This document shows, in pieces, positions 7,040 through 11,014 of a DNA stretch of 11,014 nt. Source of the stretch: an uncultured Prevotella sp. (GTDB taxonomy: Bacteria; Bacteroidota; Bacteroidia; Bacteroidales; Bacteroidaceae); assembly GCA_945614335.1 (NCBI GenBank), contig CALZAP010000022.1:1-11014 (forward strand), written 5' to 3'. Within the stretch, counting starts at the first letter, position 1, and each line of letters starts with the position of its first letter. Both the position numbers and the translations under genes were made by a program. The notes under the pieces are model-generated. The model saw only the letters and a list, made by a program, of their open reading frames with translations, was not told the DNA's origin and did not search any database.

Positions 7040-7141
7040 ATGAGAAGATATTATCTGCTAATTGTCTCATTACTCTGCCTGTCAAACACATTCGCCTCAG
7101 AGCCATAGCAGGATGCCACGACAACACAGGTTGAAGATTAA
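7040..7141 (+). pseudogene. Signal-peptide-only reading frame, probable remnant of a secreted protein gene
   Basis: An ATG at 7040, 15 nt after the lysO stop, opens a 22-codon frame that reads as a complete export signal: two Arg, a hydrophobic core (YYLLIVSLLCL) and a cleavage-like end TFASEP, then TAG at 7106-7108. The same frame continues for ten codons (QDATTTQVED) to TAA at 7139-7141, so one nonsense change may have cut a slightly longer frame, but nothing protein-like follows. It is best read as the stump of a deleted secreted protein gene. A functional 22-residue membrane peptide translated after lysO is possible but unsupported. Confidence 0.45.
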
Positions 7142-7160
7142 ATTATTTACTCAACTTTCG

Positions 7161-7197
7161 GAAGTAAGGGAAGTTAAAGGAGTTCAGGGAGTTCAAG
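7161..7197 (+). repeat. Imperfect ~10-nt tandem repeat, purine-rich
   Basis: Four degenerate units follow one another: GAAGTAAGGG, AAGTTAAAGG, AGTTCAGGG and AGTTCAAG. They lie between the signal-peptide remnant and repeat copy 2. No reading frame or strong hairpin explains them. Confidence 0.5.
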
Positions 7198-7200
7198 ACA

Positions 7201-7294
7201 TTTGTCGAAAAAAAAGGACTCACACCCTAAAAAAATGGTGCAAGTCCCTTCATCATCTGATATTGTTCTCTCTCTTTGACTTAATTTACTTGTT
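7201..7294 (-). repeat. ~95-bp direct repeat, gene-attached copy (copy 2)
   Basis: This copy holds the last three codons (stop included), 3' untranslated region and terminator of the small secreted protein gene and matches 5980-6074 almost completely. The interval between the two copies (6075-7200, 1126 bp) contains exactly the split lysO module and the signal-peptide remnant. Sequence to the left of each copy is unrelated, so the repeat boundaries are sharp on both sides. Confidence 0.9.
7208..7247 (-). terminator. Intrinsic terminator of the small secreted protein gene
   Basis: On the minus strand, arms at 7237-7247 and 7216-7226 form 11 pairs (two G-U) around a T-rich loop, followed by eight T (7215-7208). 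It begins about 40 nt after the stop codon at 7286. It has one fewer G-C pair at the base than the detached copy but a stronger inner stem. Confidence 0.75.
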
Positions 7295-7648
7295 CAAACC
7301 ACGATTGTTGAGTGTGGTGTTGAGGAGCATCACGTATGTGCGGTACTGCTTTTCGTTCAGCAGGTAGTGCATATACTTGAGGTCCTTGTTCACTGCCTTC
7401 TTCACGAGAGCGTCGCGATCGTCTTCGTTAGCCTGTGAAGCCACGAGCATCTCACCACAGAATGTACGATGTACGTCGGCCACGCTTTCCATCTGGTCAA
7501 CGGTGAGCTTCAGAGCGTCACCCAACTTCGACATGTTTACTGTCATGTCATAGGCATTTGCGTTGTTTACGTTGTTTGCCTTCTCGTCTTTTGCGAATGT
7601 AGCAGTCAATGTAATTGCTGCAACTACTGTCAAAAACAATCTTTTCAT
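7286..7648 (-). CDS. Small secreted protein with LTxxQ-like motifs, function unknown
   Basis: A 120-residue protein with a clear signal peptide (MKRLFLTVVAAITLTATFA, cleavage near residue 19), so the mature part of about 100 residues is periplasmic or secreted. It is helical in character and has two spaced motifs, LTVDQ (48-52) and LNEKQ (97-101), reminiscent of the LTxxQ motifs of Spy/CpxP periplasmic chaperones. The similarity is a visual impression only; I do not recognise the family with certainty. The one cysteine in the mature part, at residue 64, leaves no disulfide to infer. It is monocistronic: a good promoter lies upstream (7719-7750) with a leader of about 65 nt, and an intrinsic terminator lies downstream. 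GAAAGGG 8 nt before the ATG may serve as ribosome site. Confidence 0.8.
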   Translation of the reverse strand: MKRLFLTVVAAITLTATFAKDEKANNVNNANAYDMTVNMSKLGDALKLTVDQMESVADVHRTFCGEMLVASQANEDDRDALVKKAVNKDLKYMHYLLNEKQYRTYVMLLNTTLNNRGLNK

Positions 7649-7718
7649 AATGTTACCCTTTCTAAATCTTTTGTTAAACCTAAATAGTTAATTGTTATCC
7701 TTTTGTCTTTTGACAGTG

Positions 7719-7750
7719 CAAAATTACTACTATTTTCCCACCCCGACAAA
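7719..7750 (-). promoter_or_regulatory. Bacteroidetes-type promoter of the small secreted protein gene
   Basis: On the minus strand TTTG (7747-7750) is followed after exactly 20 nt by TAATTTTG (7719-7726), a full match to the TTTG / TAnnTTTG elements recognised by the primary sigma factor of Bacteroidetes. Transcription would start near 7712, leaving a leader of about 65 nt. Confidence 0.7.
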
Positions 7751-7768
7751 CAAAATGTAAATTGTTTG
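7747..7768. promoter_or_regulatory. Dyad overlapping the -33 element
   Basis: CAAACAA (7747-7753) and TTGTTTG (7762-7768) are exact reverse complements with an 8-nt spacer. The left arm includes the promoter's TTTG element, which is where a repressor or activator site could lie. In A/T-rich DNA a 7-bp dyad may be chance. Confidence 0.25.
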
Positions 7769-7805
7769 CGCACACAGGCTTATTAATTGACGTAAATCAA
7801 AAGAT

Positions 7806-7829
7806 AGTTCAACATGTCAACTCGTCAAC
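7806..7829. repeat. Three octamer tandem repeats at the end of the PAP2 gene
   Basis: AGTTCAAC, ATGTCAAC and TCGTCAAC follow head to tail and run into the PAP2 stop codon (TAG, minus strand, 7831-7829). No terminator hairpin is visible for the operon here. The rest of the 180-nt spacer to 7648 holds only the promoter and leader of the small secreted protein gene. Confidence 0.45.
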
Positions 7830-8413
7830 TAAAACCTTATCCCTATCGACAGGCTGTTGCCGGTGAAGGCGAGGGAGGCATTGGTTTTGGGGAAGAGTTT
7901 TTCTGAAATGTAGTATGACAGTTCGGTAGAAAGCACACCGATGGCGGCTCCTGCACATACGTCGTACCAGTGATGGCGGTCTCTTGCCACCCTGTCGATG
8001 CTAACTCCCGCCGCTACGGCATATCCTCCCACGGCAATCCATGGCGACACATGGCCGAACTCCTTCTGCAGTGCGTGTGCGCCGGCAAACGACATTGTAG
8101 CATGTCCTGACGGAAACGACTTGTTGTCGCTTTTGTCGGGACGCCATTCGTGTATGGAGTGTTTCAGTCCGAAGGCCACTACTCCCGCCACGACATAACT
8201 TCCTATCACATTTGCGCAAAACTCAAGGTCTCCCTTGGTACTGCTGTCCACACCGCAAACCTTCAGCGTGAGTGTGGTCAGCATTGGCAGATGCTCAAGG
8301 GCATCGTCGAACGTGTCGCTCTTGGGTTGTGCTGACAGTGTCAGCAGCGACATGCAAAAAAAGACGGACAGCAGGGTCCGTCTTGTAAAAAATCTCTTGT
8401 TGTTATTCCACAT
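7829..8413 (-). CDS. PAP2-superfamily phosphatase, exported
   Basis: A 194-residue acid phosphatase of the PAP2 type, a family acting on lipid phosphates such as undecaprenyl diphosphate, phosphatidic acid or lipid A. The motifs are complete: K84-x6-R91-P92, PSGH (101-104), and R141-x5-H147-x3-D151, with Asp in place of the usual Ser before Arg141. Residues 1-28 (KRFFTRRTLLSVFF... LTLSAQ) form a signal sequence, so the active site should face the periplasm. The chain ends LAFTGNSLSIGIRF, an alternating strand closing in Phe. The start at 8413 is chosen because it begins the signal peptide; an in-frame ATG at 8446 lies deeper in the preceding gene. It overlaps that gene by 11 nt. In this operon, recycling of the polyprenyl carrier used by the sugar transferase is a reasonable but unproven role. 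Confidence 0.88.
   Translation of the reverse strand: MWNNNKRFFTRRTLLSVFFCMSLLTLSAQPKSDTFDDALEHLPMLTTLTLKVCGVDSSTKGDLEFCANVIGSYVVAGVVAFGLKHSIHEWRPDKSDNKSFPSGHATMSFAGAHALQKEFGHVSPWIAVGGYAVAAGVSIDRVARDRHHWYDVCAGAAIGVLSTELSYYISEKLFPKTNASLAFTGNSLSIGIRF
8356..8384 (-). terminator. Intrinsic terminator-like hairpin inside the PAP2 start region
   Basis: On the minus strand, AAGACGGAC (8384-8376) and GTCCGTCTT (8369-8361) form a perfect 9-bp stem with a 6-nt loop, running directly into seven T (8362-8356). It starts 18 nt after the stop codon of the preceding gene, where that gene's terminator would be expected, yet it is translated as residues 10-19 of PAP2. On the plus strand no T-tract follows, so the direction is clear. 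Confidence 0.6.
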
Positions 8414-9110
8414 ATATTTTTCTGAATTTGCCTCTGCTCTTTCCAAGGTCTATCTGCACACCGACATTGAAGTCGAAGAAGCCGTTGCTTCCTGCCGACA
8501 CCTCCATGCCAGTTCCTGACACACCTCCCATAAATTCGCTTGTAATCACCTGATATGCCATATCGGCATACACGCTGAGTCTTCCTTTCACCTTGTAAGT
8601 GCCTCCCAATCCAACTCCCACCATGGGCGACGACGAACTGATGGCTAGGTTGCATCCGAGTCCTGCACGCGGAAAGACATAGAAGTTCCATTTCTGGTCG
8701 GGATCATAGTCCATGAATATGTTTTTCACGCTCACCGGGCAGTCAACCGAAAGAATGAGTATTCCTCCCTCGTCGATGTTGCTTGTAGGGTCTTCTGCTG
8801 GTCCCACCCATTCCAGGTGTTTGTTTTCAAACAACGGCAGTCCGTTTTCCCAGTTCACCTTTCCCCTAATCGCAACGTGTGGCGAGAACCACTTTCCCAA
8901 AGCCACGTCGAGTCCGAATGTTTTTCCTTTAGGAAACACCTGCGAGAAATTGCAGCCATAAGGGTTCTGTAGTGTCATGTCGAGACCGGCCTGTACAAAC
9001 CAGTTTCCCCATATAGGTCCGGTCACCACTTTCTGCTTGTCCTGTGCCGTAGCCAATGCCGCTCCACCTATTATATATATAATGAGCGTCAGAATTCTAT
9101 TTCTTATCAT
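8403..9110 (-). CDS. Outer-membrane-type protein, second of two tandem paralogs
   Basis: A 235-residue exported protein (signal peptide about 1-22, ending ALATAQ) of no named family that I recognise. The mature part is made of alternating, Gly- and aromatic-rich segments (YADMAYQVITSEF, GFFDFNVGVQIDLGK), typical of a small outer-membrane beta-barrel. It shares with its upstream neighbour the segments NWFxQAGLDMxLQNPYG, the FPxGKxFG and ALGK stretch, RGxVNWENG and the C-terminal SNGFFDxxxGVxIxLGKxRG. By hand alignment the 60 residues from the first shared Trp match at about 40 positions. It differs in an acidic segment around 80-95 and a short basic tail after the last strand. Only 3 nt separate it from the gene before it, and it overlaps PAP2 by 11 nt, so all three are likely translated from one message. 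Function unknown. Confidence 0.82.
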   Translation of the reverse strand: MIRNRILTLIIYIIGGAALATAQDKQKVVTGPIWGNWFVQAGLDMTLQNPYGCNFSQVFPKGKTFGLDVALGKWFSPHVAIRGKVNWENGLPLFENKHLEWVGPAEDPTSNIDEGGILILSVDCPVSVKNIFMDYDPDQKWNFYVFPRAGLGCNLAISSSSPMVGVGLGGTYKVKGRLSVYADMAYQVITSEFMGGVSGTGMEVSAGSNGFFDFNVGVQIDLGKSRGKFRKIYVE

Positions 9111-9113
9111 ACG

Positions 9114-9809
9114 TTATTGCTCGATTTTCTTGAATCCTCTTGTTTTTCCCAATTCTATAGTCACACCGAGGTCGATATCGAAGAATCCATTGCTGTTCGA
9201 ACCTGTACCAGTGTTTTTCTCCACTCCCACGAATCCGCTCGACACCATATTGTATGCCACGTCGAAATATAATCCGAGGTTGTCGTTTATTCTGAAGGTG
9301 TTTGCCACTCCAAAGCCAAGCAGCGGTGTTCCTTTCGACACTCCGAAGTTATAAGCTCCGCCTAATCGTGGAAACACCTGCATGTTCCACAGCCTGTCGG
9401 TGCGGTATCCGCAGAAGAGGTTGTGAATGTCAAACTGAATGTCGCCCACGAAGGTTATATATCCTCCCTTGTCCATGTTCTCCCCAGGCTGGTAGAAAGG
9501 CGCGAGCCAGTTGTCGTGTCCGTTTTTCAGCAGTTTTATTCCGTTCTCCCAGTTCACCCTTCCTCTGATGGTGAGTTCAGGCGTGAACCTTTTTCCGAGC
9601 GCTGCGTGCACGCCAAACGACTTTCCGTTAGGGAATACGTCTCCAAAGTCATGCCCATAAGGGTTTTGCAGCGACATGTCAAGTCCCGCCTGTATAAACC
9701 AGTTGCTCCAGAACGAGTTCACCACATATCCTTCCCTTTTTTCCTGCGCCGAGACGTTAAGTAGGGCGAGCATCACCGCCAGCACTAATGCCAGTCTTTT
9801 TTTTCTCAT
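9114..9809 (-). CDS. Outer-membrane-type protein, first of two tandem paralogs
   Basis: A 231-residue protein with a basic, hydrophobic signal peptide (about 1-21, ending LNVSAQ) and a mature region of beta-strand-like segments rich in Gly, Asn and aromatics (LGLYFDVAYNMVSSGF, GFFDIDLGVTIELGK), consistent with a barrel of perhaps eight to ten strands in the outer membrane. It is the closest relative in the window of the next gene, evidently by tandem duplication. The start at 9809 is the only one that gives a full signal peptide. The gap to the sugar transferase stop is 51 nt and shows no Bacteroidetes-type promoter or terminator, so transcription probably reads through from the transferase. 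I cannot assign a role; a surface or export component linked to polysaccharide is a guess from position. Confidence 0.82.
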   Translation of the reverse strand: MRKKRLALVLAVMLALLNVSAQEKREGYVVNSFWSNWFIQAGLDMSLQNPYGHDFGDVFPNGKSFGVHAALGKRFTPELTIRGRVNWENGIKLLKNGHDNWLAPFYQPGENMDKGGYITFVGDIQFDIHNLFCGYRTDRLWNMQVFPRLGGAYNFGVSKGTPLLGFGVANTFRINDNLGLYFDVAYNMVSSGFVGVEKNTGTGSNSNGFFDIDLGVTIELGKTRGFKKIEQ

Positions 9810-9860
9810 TGTTTTCTGTATGTGAATTAATATAAGTTTCGCATTTGCTCAACTTTGGGG

Positions 9861-11014
9861 TTAGTACGCCTCCTTGTCACCCATCAGCACATTGGCCACG
9901 GTCTTATATATTATATATATATCAAGCCACAGGCTCCAGTGCTCCATATACCAGATGTCTCCTTTCACTCGTCCTTCCATCTGGTAAAGTTCCTTTGTCT
10001 CTCCTCTGAATCCAGTCACCTGGCTCCATCCCGTTATGCCCGGCTTTATGTAATGCCTTACCATATACATGTCGATGAGCTTCGAGTATTCATCTGTGTG
10101 CTTCAACATGTGAGGACGTGGGCCGACAATGCTCATGTCGCCAATGAACACGTTGATGAACTGGGGCAGCTCATCGATATTGGTCTTGCGCATAATGTCG
10201 CCCCATCTGGTCTTTCTCGGGTCGTTTTTTGTGGCCTGAAGAGTGTCAGCCTGGTTGTTCACCTTCATGCTCCTGAATTTTATGCAATGGAACTCCTTGC
10301 CGTTGTAGCCGGTGCGCTTCTGTCGGAAGAATATTGGTCCGGGCATGGTTACCTTGGTGATTATAGCCACCAACACAAACACTATCGGGAACAACGTGAC
10401 GAGGAACAGTCCTGACACCAAGATGTCGAACGTGCGCTTTATCAGGCGGTTCTCCGGCACCGACAGCGGCTCGCGGTAGAGACTGAGGTAAGGCACATTG
10501 TTGAGCATGTTGAAGTGCATGCGGTGGTGCATGTAGTTGCTCACGTTTGGCACACTGTAGAAGTGCACCACATTGTTCACGCTATAGTGAATGATGTCAA
10601 GTATGAGGTCGCGGTTGCGCGAAGTCAGACAGCAGTATACCTCATGCACCTGCCTGTTGCCCTTCAGGTAGTCTATCACTTTGTCGGGAGTGCCGAGGTA
10701 TTTGCAATTCTCGGGGAATTTGGGATTTGGCTGAAAGTCGAAATAGCCTTCCACGAGAAATCCCGATTGTGTTGTCAACTTCATCTCGTTGTAGATGTTG
10801 AGATTGTTTTCCGAACTTCCCACAAGCACGACATGCCTTATCCTGTTCTTGCTCAGCCTTATCTTCTTGATGATATATCGTAGAGTGAGTCTCATCGACA
10901 CCGAGCAAAATGCCACTGCCACATAAAACAACAGCGACATGCCGAGCGGCATCATGAAAAATCCTCCTATGTATAAGGCCAAGGTAGAGGCTATGGCGAA
11001 AATAGTGATATTCT
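9861..11014 (-). CDS. Polyprenyl-phosphate sugar-1-phosphate transferase, WcaJ-like (N-terminus off window)
   Basis: This inner-membrane enzyme transfers a sugar phosphate from a nucleotide sugar to undecaprenyl phosphate, starting a polysaccharide repeat unit. The frame is open to the window edge (residues NITIFAIAST precede the TTG at 10982), so that TTG is not the start; the family is usually about 460 residues, so perhaps 80 are missing. Counting from 10982: membrane segments to about 36, a nucleotide-binding-like domain (VVLVGSSENN, about 51-60), a membrane segment at about 185-210, and the catalytic core with PGPIFFRQKRTG (214-225), KFRSM (235-239), NIDELPQF with the Asp-Glu pair at 270-271, IVGPRP (285-290) and KPGITGWSQ (313-321). 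The target sugar, often glucose or galactose, cannot be read off. More polysaccharide genes may lie to the right of the window. Confidence 0.93.
   Translation of the reverse strand, partial: NITIFAIASTLALYIGGFFMMPLGMSLLFYVAVAFCSVSMRLTLRYIIKKIRLSKNRIRHVVLVGSSENNLNIYNEMKLTTQSGFLVEGYFDFQPNPKFPENCKYLGTPDKVIDYLKGNRQVHEVYCCLTSRNRDLILDIIHYSVNNVVHFYSVPNVSNYMHHRMHFNMLNNVPYLSLYREPLSVPENRLIKRTFDILVSGLFLVTLFPIVFVLVAIITKVTMPGPIFFRQKRTGYNGKEFHCIKFRSMKVNNQADTLQATKNDPRKTRWGDIMRKTNIDELPQFINVFIGDMSIVGPRPHMLKHTDEYSKLIDMYMVRHYIKPGITGWSQVTGFRGETKELYQMEGRVKGDIWYMEHWSLWLDIYIIYKTVANVLMGDKEAY

Noticed and set aside
5980..7294. Reading the lysO segment as a transposon or CRISPR-like unit because of its flanking repeats
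   Set aside because: The repeats are direct, about 95 bp, derived from a gene end, and present only twice; there is no transposase, no terminal inverted repeat and no spacer pattern.
9069..9083. TA-rich palindromic run (and a similar run at 9905-9921)
   Set aside because: Both lie in coding sequence for Ile/Tyr-rich segments (a signal peptide and the end of the sugar transferase), which explains the composition.
9855..10415. Open plus-strand frame of 186 codons
   Set aside because: Antisense to the catalytic core of the sugar transferase, whose motifs are intact.

Overview
The window looks like chromosomal DNA of a Bacteroidales bacterium, most likely of the Prevotella group. The evidence is a DAHP synthase/chorismate mutase fusion followed by tyrA, A-rich leaders with few Shine-Dalgarno sites, one promoter matching the Bacteroidetes TTTG-N20-TAnnTTTG form, and lipoprotein and outer-membrane-type proteins typical of the phylum. 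No phage, integrase, transposase, CRISPR array, tRNA or rRNA was seen. The two end genes run off the window.

Left block, 1-3668, plus strand: the end of an aromatic amino acid operon (DAHP synthase-chorismate mutase, then prephenate dehydrogenase), an overlapping EamA/DMT transporter, and a DjlA-type membrane J-protein. Converging on it from the other strand are an M48 metalloprotease lipoprotein and a PBP4-type D-Ala-D-Ala carboxypeptidase lipoprotein (3687-5914), probably one envelope-maintenance operon.

Middle block, 5915-7648: a lysine exporter LysO split into two overlapping genes on the plus strand, then a short signal-peptide-only reading frame, then a small secreted protein on the minus strand with a clear promoter. 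The split lysO module lies between two nearly identical copies of a roughly 95-bp sequence. That sequence is the 3' end and terminator of the small secreted protein gene, so one copy sits detached from any gene, next to a perfect 16-bp inverted repeat in the lysO leader. This is the clearest sign of past rearrangement in the window.

Right block, 7829-11014, minus strand: an exopolysaccharide-type sugar-phosphate transferase (N-terminus off the window), two tandem paralogous outer-membrane-type proteins, and a PAP2 phosphatase, with gaps or overlaps of 51, 3 and -11 nt. A textbook intrinsic terminator hairpin lies inside the first codons of the PAP2 gene, just past the stop codon of the preceding gene, so PAP2 expression may depend on readthrough or translational coupling.

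Most genes here are ordinary housekeeping or envelope genes. I did not find a convincing new defence or mobile system. The points worth a second look are the displaced terminator repeat around split lysO, the terminator inside PAP2, and the tandem outer-membrane paralogs tied to a polyprenyl-phosphate sugar transferase and a PAP2 phosphatase.
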